DNA of 64,000 bases. Origin: Eutypella sp. D-1. Its lineage: Eukaryota > Ascomycota > Sordariomycetes > Xylariales > Diatrypaceae. Of the stretch, positions 9,971 through 22,548 are shown piece by piece. The position numbers and the translations under genes are program-made. The notes under the pieces are model-generated. The model saw nothing but the letters and a program-made list of their open reading frames with translations. It searched no databases and was not told the DNA's origin. The DNA lies in contig JAJTTP010000026.1 of NCBI GenBank assembly GCA_023313575.1, positions 372,001 through 436,000 of the forward strand, written 5' to 3'. Positions within the stretch are counted from its first letter, which is position 1, and the number at the start of each line of letters is the position of its first letter.

Positions 9971-12820
9971 ACTTGGTTACACACTATGTCGAGGCAGCGA
10001 GCTACAGGTCGCGGCAGACCTGGCAGACGCGCGCTTCCTGCGTAGACACCTGCAGGACGATGGCGATGATCATGACGGGGGCGCCGGCGATGGTGGTATA
10101 GGCGGCGCGGAACGCGAGGCGCAGAGTGTCTGATAGCATGGGCTAACTCTTTGGCGGGTTAGATTGAGAAAACGCCATCGAGGAGGACGATGTTGCATAT
10201 AGCAGGGCAGATGGCGGGGTAGATGGCGGGGTAGTTCGACTGCTGACGCAAAGAACGGGGAGGCTGCGTAGTTGCGAATATCTTGATCGAAAGTAACGTC
10301 ATCCTCTAGCCTGCCAAGGAGTTAGCCCATTTCGGCAAATTCACGGCATACTATAGATGGAAGTCCGCAAGCAGTCAGCCTTGAGAGACATTATCCCTGA
10401 TACGGTTAAAGCAGCTGGCGGATGTGGAAGAGTACTGGAAGACTAAGACTAAGAAAAATGCAGGCCTTTTCGGCGCAGTTGGGCCGACAGAAGCCTGCTG
10501 TGGGTTGAGAGGGAGCTGCGCAGAGATGTGCCCAATGGTGAAGTTAGTGGATGGAACGCGCAGTTTAGTGGACCTTAGCTAGGCGTTCTAGCGAATAGTT
10601 GGTGGATGGTGTATGTACACTAGAGATAACAGTAAGGGCTCGGCGGGAGCAGCCGAGCCCCAACTTTTCCGCTCTAGTTATGTTCTAAAACCATTTTCAT
10701 TTCTTTTGTTAAAGTTGTTGCATTTGCATCATTTCCTTATAACGTTACCTATTAGCTATCGCTTTATATATTTACGAACCTCATTACCTCCAAATCAATT
10801 GCGTACGTGATTTTGTAACATGCAATACCGTAGATACGAAATACAGTTTACCTGCCGACGGAGCCGTTGTCGAATCTCGTCGAGTTGCGCTGACCCCATA
10901 GCTTTTGCTAGCGTTGTGCATGTGAAGATGCACCGATAAGCCCATCCCCCACGATCCTCACCCTGCTAGCAGGCGAGATCATGCAAAGCCCAGAGACCAT
11001 CAGGGATGCTGCAGTGCGCATCGCGACATGCTGCGACGCCGTATTCGTCGTGCTAGGGAGGGCTGTACCAAGTCCACGATAGAGCTACTTTTCATTACCG
11101 GTGTCCAGAAACAGACGTTCACGCTATAGCTGATGTCTAGTCGAGCACAGAAGCCGCTGCTGGCGAGGGTGGGAGCTCCAGGGCTCTCTCTCCCACGGCG
11201 TAAGAGTTGGTCGTTCGTCCCACCTACTGGCAAGGCGCGTGCATTGCCGGGAGCTTGCGCGCAACTTTTAGCCTGGGGAGGCGGAGCCGCAGTCGACGAT
11301 GGTGGTAGTGGCGGCGATGGAGAGCGAGACACGGGCTTGGAGCTCCTCCGTTAGCATCGGATTGTGACAGTCTTACTATAAAAAAAGATCAGAGAACGCG
11401 CGCCTCGTACGGAAGGATGAGTTATTTAGCAAGAGCTTCGATTTCGACGCGTTCGTCGACGATGGCGGTCCCTTACGAAGTTTGAAAGCGGATTGAGACG
11501 CTACCCAGAGCCTGCGCGTAGGCAGCGTACCTAATGGATGAGACGGAGGGCCACCTCCTTCAGGCCAGTTTTCGAAGCTGAACGCCGCGCTGCGTACGAG
11601 GCAGGGCAGACGAGACGCGCCATGGACGGGCCACGCGCGAAGCGAGAACTACAGAAGCGCAGGAGCGAAGGTTCGGTCTCCGTCTTGGCCCGCCTTAACG
11701 TTAAAGAAAGCGCAATGCTCGTGCCGTACTGTATTGTGACGCTGCCAGCCCTAGGCGTCCTGGTGCGGGAGTTCGGCGTAAGGGTGTGCAAGCGAAAGGG
11801 GTGTAGGCGCGAAGATCAGGGGGCACTTGCACACGGGCGCTAAGATCGCGAGGATCGCGGAGCTACGTGCCAAGAAAGAAAGAGCCTGCACGCAACACGA
11901 GCTTAAAGTTTAATTGGGTAAGCTTGGAGGAAAGACAATAAAGGTTGGATGGTAATGGGTCCCAGTGAAGGGACTGCCTTCCACCGGTTAACCACAGGTA
12001 CACTGCACGGACACTCCACTTCCATTTTCCCAATCTTCTCAATTTAATCTTTGCCTTCCTCAGCCTTCAGTTAAGATTCAACCAATAGCAAATATTAAAT
12101 TTTAATAATCATTAACATTTGATTTCGTAACTATGCTACGCCGAAACATTTCTTTTTAAGAATTATGGTATGAATAGCTTTCAAACGTAGCCCTTGTTCA
12201 TCTGTACCACAATATGAAGCTTAATCCTATACTAAATCAAAAGGAAAATTTATGCTTGGGTTTTCAAGTAGCAAATTCATCAGGACGGAGGAGGGCAGGA
12301 TCTTGAGCGGGCGGACATTAATCTTTTACACGCGAGTAGGATATTTACATAGCGTCAGGATTGGAGGATGCCGAATTATGGCTTTAATCCTATCCGGATT
12401 GGCGATGCTCATATTTTATGAACTTCCCCTAGCAATGTAATTGGTACGAAGAGTTCAATCATCTTTGCGTGTTAGCACAATGGCCGCGGCGGCCCAAAGC
12501 CTGCGTAGGGCAGAAATTGTGGCTTGACTCGAACTGTCAGCCACAGCTTAGGCACAATTCCTCCATTCTGGAGCCTTAACGTATTAATCGATGATTTCTA
12601 GATCTTTCAAAACAAGCACCATGCAAAATGATCGTCTTAATCAATTCTGCTTCACATTTTCATAGAAGAGGTGATAACACTTGAGAAATTCTTATGCCTA
12701 TTATTACACTAACAGCCAGAGCAGAATCCAATCATCCCTCCGTATTCGGACCACCGACCGAGCACGCGAAAAAACCCCGCCCCCAAAAACCCCCGCAACA
12801 AGTCGAAGATTGGGTTTGCT
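9971..12820. other. Repeat-like, probably decayed transposon DNA without a gene call
   Basis: GC-rich stretches (10000-10260, 11000-11350, 11530-11850) give mirror-image open frames on both strands with strongly biased arginine, alanine and proline content and no motif. These look like composition effects. A short tandem of GATGGCGGGGTA occurs near 10210-10230. A hairpin GGGCTCGGC...GCCGAGCCC lies at about 10637-10661, ahead of a T-rich stretch. 11850-12690 is AT-rich and empty. I recognise no element termini. Confidence 0.4.
10637..10661. other. Perfect 9-bp GC-rich hairpin
   Basis: GGGCTCGGC and GCCGAGCCC form a perfect 9-bp stem with a short loop, followed by CAACTTTT. Hairpin followed by T residues resembles the layout seen in the small LTR, but no TG...CA ends were found around it. 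Confidence 0.4.
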
Positions 12821-13166
12821 ATGAGCGCAGAAGGAACAGAGAAGATCACAGAAGATACGCTGGTACGAATAGCTCCTAGCACCTTTTGAATATGGATATC
12901 TTACTTACTTTTGCAGCGTAATCGCTGGAAATCGCTGGAAATCGCTTGTTGTTTCGGATGATTTCTTCAAGGACTGCAAGAAGCATGCGATCAACTATAT
13001 TCTGGCTGAAAACTACGAAAGGAAATTCTACTTCTTTCAATGCGAGAACATCGAATTCCAGAATGAACAAGGCGAGAAGATTTGGAGCACGGAGGGCGAT
13101 GGAGAACTTGATGTCCCAGCACGAGTGGGTGTCTACATAGTACGAGGGAAGATAAGAAATGGGTAA
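12821..13166 (+). pseudogene. Unknown two-exon gene frameshifted by a 10-bp tandem duplication
   Basis: ATG at 12821 opens a 42-nt exon (MSAEGTEKITEDTL), then an intron 12863-12916 (GTACGA...TTTTGCAG). The following exon is clearly coding in one frame to TAA at 13166 (KSLVVSDDFFKDCKKHAIN, NYERKFYFFQCENIEF, STEGDGELDVPARVG). The two exons do not join in phase: exon 2 contains the 10-bp unit ATCGCTGGAA twice in tandem (12921-12940). With a single unit the phases agree, so I read a small duplication that broke the frame. No domain is recognised. The gene converges on its neighbour with 4 bp between stop codons. Confidence 0.5.
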
Positions 13167-13170
13167 TAAA

Positions 13171-14248
13171 TTAAGAAGTTCCAGCTTCAGCATACAGGTT
13201 GTTAACGATATGTATACCCGCAACAAATCCAATGCGTAAACGAATAGTGCAGTGATACGGTGGCTCACGCAGCATCATCATCGTGACACAGTCTGTTGTA
13301 TCTAGAACTTGGTGCTCTCTCTCCCATTCTCGTAGCTGGCTTTTGTCAATCGCATAACAAATACGAGGACCAAATATCGAAACGGTTCCTCTCACAGAAG
13401 CACCTTTGAAGGTCGAACAGGCATCATTTCCTGTAGTCAAGTTAGAGATTTCCTTTGAGGGATTTGAATGAAAGCTTACCAATCAATAAGTTCGGTTTTT
13501 CTTGAGGGAATAAGATGGTCATGATTTTGGCTCTGGGGCCAATATCCAGCCACACAATGCCGTCTTGAAAATTCTGGCGCGAAAACCTCGTCCGTACACA
13601 TTCCGTTGTCTGAATTGTTGGGCTTTTGGCTTGCTCATCAAGGCGTAGTGGGGCAGTTTCGACAGCGTCACGGATACAGTTACCGAAATTGATGCGAATA
13701 GCATCCAAAGAAGCTGCCTTATAAGCCCAATTCTCCTCGCTCTCCGCCGTTGTGACCGGGCACAGAGGTTGATCCGATTGTTCTATCCTTAATCCAGTCA
13801 ACGACTGGGGACAGCTTGAAAAAAGATGTCGTATAAGCGTCTCGAAGTGGGGGTTTTGAATGATACCATGCCTCTGAGCTATGCTATCGAGAGTGGCTTT
13901 GGTGCCATCGTGGAGTTGTAAACGGACCGTTTTGGTGCGAGTCTCGAGAAATTGTGGCGTGTCGAATGTTTCACATGCTTTTGGAGAGATTGCAAGAAGA
14001 AACGGGAGAAAAATATGAGGATCTCTATCCAAAATATCCAGATAAACGTTTCTCGCCTTCTTTTACTTGTGGTGAGATCTAAAGTTTTGTGCCGGGCGTC
14101 GCTCCTTCCTGCGTGGCTGGCGGGTTAGCGGCTTGCAGGCAATAACGAGACGTTCTTCCAGCGTTCCTAGATCGGATGACGGAAGTATTCGCTGCTGGAC
14201 TAACTCATGCAAGAACGTATCAATGCGGGACAATTCAGTTAATGTCAT
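13171..14248 (-). CDS. Three-exon gene of unknown function
   Basis: Exons on the minus strand at 14248-14067, 14024-13480 and 13430-13171 join in phase across introns of 42 nt and 49 nt with GTAAAA/ATAG and GTAAGC/ACAG ends. They give a 328-aa product. The first ATG in frame encodes MTLTELSRIDTF. The N-terminus carries a basic cluster (RQPRRKERR). The middle (TVRLQLHDGTKATLDSIAQR) and C-terminus (FGPRICYAIDKSQLREWE) look like ordinary soluble protein sequence. I do not recognise a family. The frame stays open upstream of the ATG, so an additional 5' exon is possible. Confidence 0.55.
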
Positions 14249-16287
14249 CGCCAGCAGCCCAGAAGAGGCTGGGAAGATTGGGAAGATTGCATTGCTGGGA
14301 TTCTCCACTCGAACAGGGTGCTGCAGCTAACCCACCAGTGGCTTATATAGATCCGTTCCGCTTTACTCTTTAGCTTAATTTATAATTGCACCCCCCATTA
14401 TCTTGATTAATCTCTAGCTAGGGGGCTGGTGATCTGATGATAGCCTTAGGCTAGGTATGTTCTACTTTTTGCAATGTATTTAGTATTATGCAAGGGTAAA
14501 TCCTCAAGGTAAACCAACGCAAGGCGCTCCTTCCTCTTCTCCTAAACGGGTACCCAAACAATGATAGTCCTAACTGGGCCAGCAGGCGAACATACACTGT
14601 AACCTTCCTGAGCTGTGGAGTTGGCTTAATATTCCAGGTGCTCACTTAAAAGATCTTCTCTGTAGCTTTCGACCGTATCGAGTAACAATGGACAATGCGA
14701 GGCAACTTAGCGGGGATGCAACTACGTTTATATATCTTGATTATTGCAGCTAACACATGCAAGCTAGGATGATATCGCGAGGCGTAGTCTAGAGGTCTAT
14801 GAATCACTACAAGGGACATATGCAGGCCGATGTTCTCGGAAAAAAGCATCTCTGGGGAAAGTGTGACCAAGGTCGGCAGTGCCAAGGCTAGGGGCATATT
14901 CGTAGTCCTCTAGTTGTGGGCAGGAACTATTCTTTTAAAGGTAGTATAATTCTAAAAAGATTGTTAGCATAGCATCCGGTTCTGCAGTATAAATATTCAC
15001 AGTATCATGAAAAGCATAGGTATTTCCTTGCGTTGAACAAACACCCGCAGCAGGATGGTTTAACCTATCCACTATCCTCGAAATCGTTGTCTGTGGTCAT
15101 ACACTACCACTCGAAAGCATATTCAGCATTTGAGTTATGCTTTTCGTGTTATCTCTCTTTTTAAAGTAAGTTCATGCTATATTCGCTATTATTATCTCCC
15201 TTGTTAATCTCCCTAGTCACCATGAGTAAGGGCACCTGTGCACATTTATTCAGAATGATGAAGTCAGATAATAAACTCGTCCAGTGGACTTGCTATTTGT
15301 GTCACTCTGGACCACATTGGATGGTTTTCGAATGCAGGTCCTGCAAAATTCACACCTTCCCAGCTTGCATGAATGATGTATAAGCTACTGTTCTGGTTGG
15401 GGCTACTAAGTGTTGAATACATCAATGGCTACATACATATACAGAGTAGGATGAGACGGGGCAATTCCAGTTGTAGCCCGCATGAACAGTTCTGAATTAG
15501 TGTATCGATATTCTTTGTTATTCCTTTGCAGGTTTCGACGTAATATGCCTATGTATCTTTCAGCCAATAGATCCCATCTATTACGTAGGGTCCGGGTTCA
15601 ACAGCACAGTGTTCCTACCTTTACCGTGACATAATGTATATTAAATCCTTCATTCGTATTTCCTTCCGAATAACAAAAACCAAGCAATTATATTCTTCTC
15701 TACTGTTAGAAATGATAGCGAGTACAACAGTACATTTATTCTCTGGTGACAACATGGCGCACACGGCACGTCTACATCTATTTGCTGTTAGGAGAAGGTT
15801 TATTTTGGCATCTTCTCCCAGCAGCCTTCTAAAGCCTAGACCTACGGATATCCCGTGCCTCTCACTTCCAAGATTACTGCCATCAGCTCGGAACATCAAG
15901 TTAGGCCAGCCCCTTAATGCATCCTTCCACACGAACATGGATCTGATGATCATATTTACAAACAAAGTCTTAACTACAAACCGGGAGTATTTGCCATTTC
16001 GAGTTACCGTCAATACGTTTAAACTAGATAGGAGTCTGCTAACCAAATCGAGATGTTTTTGCAGATGCTGGCCGTTGCAATACACTCGCTACTTTCGAAC
16101 GAATTTCCTTTTTGGCGCTCTGGTGGAAAATATGCCTAAGCTAAGACCATTTTGTTTCGTTACATCTCCACGATCGATCCTGCGAAATCCCATTCATTGC
16201 TTTCCGTTCATAACTACTCCTCATTAGCCATAGTTCTTTTTCTCAAGATATCGAAATCCTTCTCCTATCTATAGCCGCCTGTACGAT
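14249..16287. other. Intergenic with one small zinc-binding peptide gene
   Basis: Apart from 15222-15383 I see no supported gene. Mirror-image frames at 15621-16227 occupy the promoter region of the Zn2Cys6 regulator on both strands, carry no motif and are not called. Confidence 0.45.
15222..15383 (+). CDS. 53-aa CxxC double zinc-binding peptide
   Basis: ATG at 15222 opens 53 codons. The C-terminal half reads WTCYLCHSGPHW, then FECRSCKIHT, then a further Cys: two C-X2-C pairs separated by 11 residues, as in a treble-clef or zinc-ribbon site. Small proteins of this type (starting MSKG-, with CYLCHSGPHW) are, from memory, widespread in Sordariomycetes as uncharacterised proteins. It is intronless, flanked by AT-rich DNA and complete. 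A cytosolic or nuclear metal-binding role is inferred only from the cysteines. Confidence 0.55.
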   Translation: MSKGTCAHLFRMMKSDNKLVQWTCYLCHSGPHWMVFECRSCKIHTFPACMNDV

Positions 16288-19063
16288 ATGGAATCATCCG
16301 GGCCGCCAGGGGCCAAGCGTCCATATGCCGTTGCATATCACCAGCTGTTCCATTCAGCTTCCTCTGTGCCTCATTCATTAATGACGCCTCACAATCCGAA
16401 TGACCGCTACTTGCCCCCTTATACTCCGAGCGAACCCTTTCCTCAACGTCCTGTGCAGGAGGCATATTCTGCCAACCCGCCTGTGAAGCGAGATCCAGGC
16501 GATGGCTTGACCCCTCCCATGCCGAGTCCGAATCCCGGCCCTTATACTGTGGATGGTTTTTCGCTTAGTCAACTGGTCTCTTCCCATGTGAGCCAGCAGG
16601 ATTTGGGACACATGAAGACCAAGCGCAAAGCAACCCGGGCTTCCATGGTAATCATTTGCGTTAGAGTCATTATTTAGTAGTTACTAACTTTGTGTTCTGT
16701 TAGGCCTGTAACCTTTGTCGGCAACTGAAGACCAGGTGCGACGACAACAAGCCTTGCAAAACTTGTAAAGAAAGACAAGAAGAGTGTATCTATAAAATGC
16801 CACCAAAGGAGTAAGTTATGACTACGGGGTCAAAGTCCATAACTGACGCAAAGTAGGCCTGTTGGGATGGAAGATATTGCAGAAAGGCTATCTTCGTTAG
16901 AAAATCAACAGAGAACAATATTCAAGCTGGTAGTGGATTTCAGCCACGGGCGGCAGAATACCAAAGACAATGTCGCCTCATCACTTAATGGAGATTCCAA
17001 ACGCTCCGACACCCGAACCGAAGCATCAGAAACGGGAGTGCCATGGTCGCCCGAAGGGCCTGCGGTCAAATTTCCATTGAATATCGAACGGGCTCGGGAA
17101 GTCATGCAACGGAGGAACAGGGGAGATGCACTAGAATCACGGATCGCGACAGCTACAACCAGTTTTGTGCAGCAGTGGCCATCGATTCAGACAATGGTAC
17201 AGACCCTGTTGCCGGGACCGCGAGAAGGATATTGGGTTCCTAGGGAAAGTGGAAGTAGAGATACGCCTTCCGTTCTCCCGCTTTCTACCCCTTGTCCTGA
17301 TACCCGAGGCCATGTCTCGACACCGGCCCCTAGCATCGATCCCATAAACCATCCTCGTCTTGATGAGAATCCTACCTGGGACTGCACCACGCAGAAATAC
17401 GTACTAAGCTTCAAGGAAAACGTACTTAACATATATCCTATCATTATCCCTGAAGAGCTTGATGCCATAGTTACAGCATTCTTCTGGAACTCCAGCAACC
17501 CCCGAAATGGTCGAGTCAAGACGGGGAATAAAAGGAAAAGATCATCAACGGAAAGTGAGCCAAGCTATTTTCCTTCCCTTCAAACACATCCCTTACGAAA
17601 TACCACCAAGGCTTTCATCATGCTTGTGCTAGCTCTCGGCAAGTTTTGTCAAGGCAAGCTTCCCGACGTTCGCGATTCTCCCTCGATTAGGTCCTCTGCG
17701 GGGCCTCTGTCGCTGCCGCATGCTTGGGGCCTACCTTCTCCCGACGAGGGCGAACGCGAGGCAAGCCGACGGCCCTCGTTACCAGGTGCGGTTCCTATGG
17801 ATCGGGGTACATGTTCATATGGGGACAACTTGGGGGTACCCGGCATCGAATACTTCGACGCTGCCATGAAACTTATCGGCGATCAGCTTGGTGGCTACAC
17901 CTTAGAGCACGTCCAAGTATATATTCTGGCTAGCTTGTATTACGGACAGCTTGGTTGCGTGCAAGAAGGCGCGAATTATATCTCGTTAGCAAGCGATAGA
18001 TTGCGGATGATAATCGCACCGTATGTGAAGTTCTACCTATTTTGTACGGAGCACAAAACTGACTGTACTAGACGCTTACCGCATCTCAAAAATCTTGCTA
18101 GCCAAGCCCCTCAGGCAAACTTATCCAAAGAAGACAACGTATTGGCGCTCGTTTTTTGGTGTTGTGTGCAACTAGAGAGGTAAGCATACCTTATCGAATG
18201 GTACTTTACTGTTAGTTAATATGAGGCAAAGTGAAATCTTGGTCGAACTTCCTGTTCCTACCTCTGGCATCCAGGGGTACGCAGAGAATGTACCGTATCC
18301 TAATGCACAATTCCTTGCAAAAGAGGGTTTTCCAGACCACGTCGTCCGTGGCTACATGGCTCAGCTGTACCTTTGTCGGCGGGCCATCGTGGTGCATAGT
18401 CTGGTCCGTGACCCGTCAAAAGGAAACGAGACAGACCAGCCAGACAGCAACCTACTTGCAATTGAGGAAATCCAGAACATCGAGGAAACTAAGGACGGAT
18501 GGATGCCGCCATGTTATCAATGGGAGGACGGCAATACTCCGGCTAGCGATGGGCTCTCGACGCACCTTCGTGCGAAGTATTCGGGATTACAGGTTATGAG
18601 GTATCAATTACGTTTGCAGACTCAGTTGGAAAGGAAGATGGTTACCCCTAACGTGTGCCAAGCTCATCACTGCGACGCCTCTGAGGCCATCGAGGCCCTA
18701 GTCAAATGCACACAGGTATTTCATGGTATAGAAGACAGCCAGCGTATCATACTTCCCAACATGTCCGTAACTGCTCACAAGTACGTCGTTTCTATTTGCT
18801 ATCTACCTTATTTCTTGGTAATAATGTACTAATCCTCAAATTCTAGGCAATGGAAAAATCTCTTATTCCTGGCTGCTTGCTACCAGGACGACACCCTCCG
18901 CAGATACGTTACCAAGGAAACCCTCAACGTCCTGTTTATGCGGTCTATCATGTTCTTTCAAAGAATTCCATGCCAGATTGGATTGCTGATAACTATGAGA
19001 GATATCCTCATTGGTCTGGCGAGAGAACTTGGATTTACGTCCGTCGATGCCGAATTGCCTTGA
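16288..19063 (+). CDS. Zn(II)2Cys6 fungal transcription factor, intact
   Basis: Five exons (16288-16647, 16704-16810, 16857-18179, 18226-18780, 18847-19063) join in phase to an 853-aa protein. The N-terminus is proline-rich and disordered. A basic KTKRK lies just before the zinc cluster, which starts at residue 121 (CNLCRQLKTRC, then CKTCKERQEEC: six cysteines in C-X2-C-X6-C-X5-C-X2-C-X6-C). A short coiled coil follows (ERLSSLENQQRTIF), the usual dimerisation helix. The central region (VQVYILASLYYGQLG, FPDHVVRGYMAQLYLCRRA) matches the fungal-specific regulatory domain. It should bind CGG-containing promoter sites in the nucleus. A decayed paralogue with the same first splice positions lies at 41256-43143 next to NLR-like copy B. 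Confidence 0.85.
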
Positions 19064-21569
19064 CCCCATCCAGGTCGAGGCCTTTTTACGTTGTATTCTA
19101 GTATTCTTGTTCTTGGAACTTGGTTTTGTGATATACGAGTATTCGGAGAGTTAGGGGGTCCTGCAGTAAGAAAGGGGGGAGTGGTGGTGGGGCAGTGATC
19201 TGTGTGTTAAGGCGGAGAATTCTCGATAGATGCATGAAAACAGGAAAAAATATCTGATAATCCGGGATATTCCATTGTACGTAAAGATGAGCCGAATGGT
19301 TAGTTACCAGGGTCTCGGGGCACTGGGACGGATCCTAGCCTGCACCCCGGATCGGGCGCATTTGTTTCTGGTGGCCCGGTAGAAGGTACTCTTGTACCGG
19401 ATTGTAGTCCGTGCATATAAAGTCGATGTGCGGCCTAGACAAGCACATAGTACCAGACACACCCCATGACTTCGTAATCCACCAAGTATTTCAAACAGGT
19501 CGAAGCCGTATAATCCATGCTATTACGGAATACAACACTTTAAGGGAAAGTCTTGGCCTTCTCTAAAGGGAGAAACATGTATGTAATTGCATGAATCTAG
19601 GCACACGAGCCTAAAGGTGACCTTCAGGTCATATTAGTACCACTTTCTTGGGCTTCCTACATGTAACGATATCGATGACACCTCATACTTAAAGACAGAG
19701 TTGCATCCACTTGTCCAACATCTCGCCTTAGCTGACGGACTATGTAAGAAAAGCCTTTCTCTATGCACATCATCATACTTGCCGTATAACTAAGACTTTG
19801 CTTGCATTATCGTCGGAACAAAACTTCAACATCATATCATAGATCCCTTATATATCCCCAGAGACCATACTATCTCGTAGCGTTACTATCCGCCGCATCC
19901 TTTGTCGACTCTTCCTTACCCTATAAAACAACCGACGCCGAAAGGCGATTTTTGAAGCGATACGACATTGTATGAACTATGTGTGAATACACGCAAGTAC
20001 GTGATACATGTTTATGATGTATGGCTTCCATCAAAGCTAACCTATTACGAGTAACTAGATACAGTACTACTGCGGGCATTTTCGTTGGCAGGTCCAGAAC
20101 TGGTGTCAAGACTATAGAAAGACGGAGAAGAGACGCCAACCGAGTGTGACGCTTGCAGAATGGAGGTAAGTTGTGGCACGGGTTCTTCACATCAAGTAGG
20201 CATACCGTACTAACATAAGTATCTAGAGGTGACGAAGTATGCTGTAGGTGCAGCCGTTTTTCTATGTTCTGCATTGAATCCTATCCTACATGCACGATCG
20301 TCTGCTTTGAGCTGACTGGCCAAAGCTACATACCCCGACTAGATCCGGGCCCGGCTTTGCCAGATCTTAGGCTTGTTTTCAAGAATATCTACTAACCCAC
20401 TTGTTTAGGTGACTGCCGCCCACCACCCACAGTTAAATGGGAATACATGATAAAACGGGACAAAAGGACCTCTTCATACGTGACATAGTGTATAAAAGAT
20501 TTCCAGCCATGATAATGGATCCATGCCATGGGGAGCCGGTCTTTGAGCATGTACACCACAAATCCCTGGCACCTGTTTATGCTCCGATGGGCAACCATTG
20601 GTGTTTTGTGAAGTGGGGTCTTGCTGTTATCCTGATGGTATCATGTATTAGATGTACGTGGCGTTTGTTTTGCCAGAGCAGAGCAGAGCTTTAATCATTT
20701 CTGACTACTTCATGTACTTTGATAGCGTCTGCATTTATGCATGGATGCATGCCTTTCATATCCGAGTCTGCATATTTGTCGCTTCCGTCGCCACGGATCT
20801 CTTGAACACCGATGTGACAGATAAGAATAACTTGGGCCAGTCAGCAGTCCCTGGCTCCGTCTTTGGCTAATCGGATAGTGAAGGAGAAACGCATGTAAAA
20901 GGGGAAGCAAGTGAGCCCTTAGACTGACCACCAGTACCTGTCGGGTGCGTTTATACCGTGTCTCCTAGAGCCGAGGTTCGAACCGGTGTTCAATAGAATT
21001 CGGTTGGCGGTATGAGATTAGGTCGTATCAAGCAAGCATCGTGTTTCCGCGGATAGCGAAGCTAGGGATAGCAAGGTGTACGTATCAGTGTAAGCTTTTT
21101 AGCAATAGATATTATTATTCCTTTTCCGGCTTGCCACTACCACTTCACGATAAAAGAGCCTACTGTGAGAAACCTTGTTTACAACACTGCAAAATATGCA
21201 GCGATTTCCTACCCAATCTATTACTAAACATCTTGTCAGTAATATGGCACTACCTAAGTAAGTAGCCGGTGCAAGGAGTGGCAGCAATGCAAGTGGCTTT
21301 CTATCACTGCCCGTTCGGTATGTGTACCTATTCTTTCCAGGAAGATCATAAGTCCTTTTCAGTGCTATCGACTACATGTATACGTGCAGTATGCGGGTTA
21401 CTACATACCAGCTTAGATTAAGTACCCCTGTTGTTCGAGTCTACCACATCACATCGTCGATTTCTTTACGTAGCTAATATGTGCCCCATTTTATGTTAAA
21501 GAACTTGCGATCGAGATGTGTCTAGGCCAACGTACTATTTTGATAGTCCACGCATCTAGAGTTTATATT
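19064..21569. other. Intergenic, no gene supported
   Basis: Short open frames only. A cysteine-rich stretch near 20140-20260 (CDACRMEG, then CCRCSRFSMFC across a possible intron) resembles a broken zinc cluster, but it lacks a start and in-phase splicing, so I do not call it. Dispersed repeat copy 2 lies at 21443-21560. Confidence 0.45.
21443..21560 (+). repeat. Dispersed repeat, copy 2
   Basis: Shares ACATCACATCGTCG, AGCTAATATG, CCATTTTAT, GCGATCGAGAT and TGTCTAGG, in order, with 9848-9970. It lies at the left edge of the Starship-like gene block, immediately before the unknown gene ending at 21570. Confidence 0.55.
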
Positions 21570-22548
21570 TCAACCTATTGATTGGCACCAAACCGCCTCC
21601 CTGGCTCTTGCTTGGGAGCCCATACTCTTTATGCGCCCTAGTGTTTTCAGGCGCATGTGAATCCAGAGAGCGTTCGGGTGATATATATCGATTTCCTTAT
21701 GAAGCAGTATAACATCGCCTGTACGATGGGCATAAAGTGCTAGGATGCGGCCTTGCCAACAGGCAGAATAGCCGGCGATTTCGGGACCATTGCACTGGAT
21801 GTATGTCATTCGGAGGGCGGCATTGTCGACTGAACTAAGCTCTGGTAAATGACTGTGGTGATATAAACGTATGGTCTTCCACAGCGACATAGGGGTTGCC
21901 CACAAGATGGACTCGGTAGCCACGGGGTCAACAATGCAACGGAGTTTGAGACCCTTCTGGAGGGTCAGAAGGTGTAGACTACTGGCGATTGGTGGAAACT
22001 ACTCACGTCTGACTGTGCCTTTATTACTCCGGTAGGGATTAGTACGGTGCGCCACCAAGTGCCTGACCTAGCATTATACGGTGTTGGTAGGTTCGGGAGT
22101 TGTCGGGGTAAGACAATCTGCCAAAGTCAGCTTGAGTTCACACCCTCCAACCCAGACAAACTTGCCGAGTCTTTAGTACGATCTGACGTATCCCTAAACT
22201 GTCTTCTGATACGTAAAGCACGTCGATCGGGGGGGCCTTCGTAGCGTCAAAGATCTGCATATATCCATACCCGGTAACAGGTGTGTTTGTCAAATCGGCA
22301 ATGTAATAGGCCCTATCGATCAAGATATACCGAGCCCATATGCTAAAGGAGATAGCAACGGAACAATCAGGATAGGGGCGTGTATCAGACCAAGCTTCCC
22401 TTGCTGTAGCAACAGCATATTCCCGGACAAGGTCTAAAGATTCAGGAAGGGCGATACGGGCACTCGCAACAATATCGAACGTGCTGTCCCCTAGGAAAGA
22501 GCGTAGAAAGCTTCTTTGCAGGTACAATACGGTAGGAAACGTCGTCAA
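21570..22548 (-). pseudogene. Fungal conserved unknown (repeat-rich family), damaged
   Basis: The minus strand encodes a protein typical of an expanded, uncharacterised fungal family. In order it has SVAISFSIWARYILIDRAYY-like sequence, then YVSEDSLGIRQIV, TWWRTVLIP, SDGLKLRCIVDP, and a conserved end GYSACWQGRILALYAHRTG followed by EIDIYHPNALWIHM. The last intron is clear (21954-22006, GTGAGT...CAGAAG). Between YVSEDSLGIRQIV and TWWRT (about 22070-22190) the frame is interrupted by stops without convincing splice signals. At the 5' end no ATG is in frame, and the sequence runs into the end of the DUF3723 gene. I read it as a damaged gene, possibly read into from the DUF3723 gene. Confidence 0.5.

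Noticed and set aside
15621..16227. 197-codon plus and 154-codon minus frames upstream of the intact regulator
   Set aside because: Mirror images without any domain, located in the presumed promoter region.
20140..20270. Cysteine-rich stretch resembling a zinc cluster (CDACRMEG, CCRCSRFSMFC)
   Set aside because: An upstream stop, no in-frame ATG, and the only splice pair (GTAAGT to TCTAG) does not keep the cysteines in one frame.
20960..20990. GGTTCGAACC word suggesting a tRNA T-arm
   Set aside because: No matching acceptor stem, anticodon arm or D-arm around it. The similar word at 51288-51297 is part of a protein-coding repeat.
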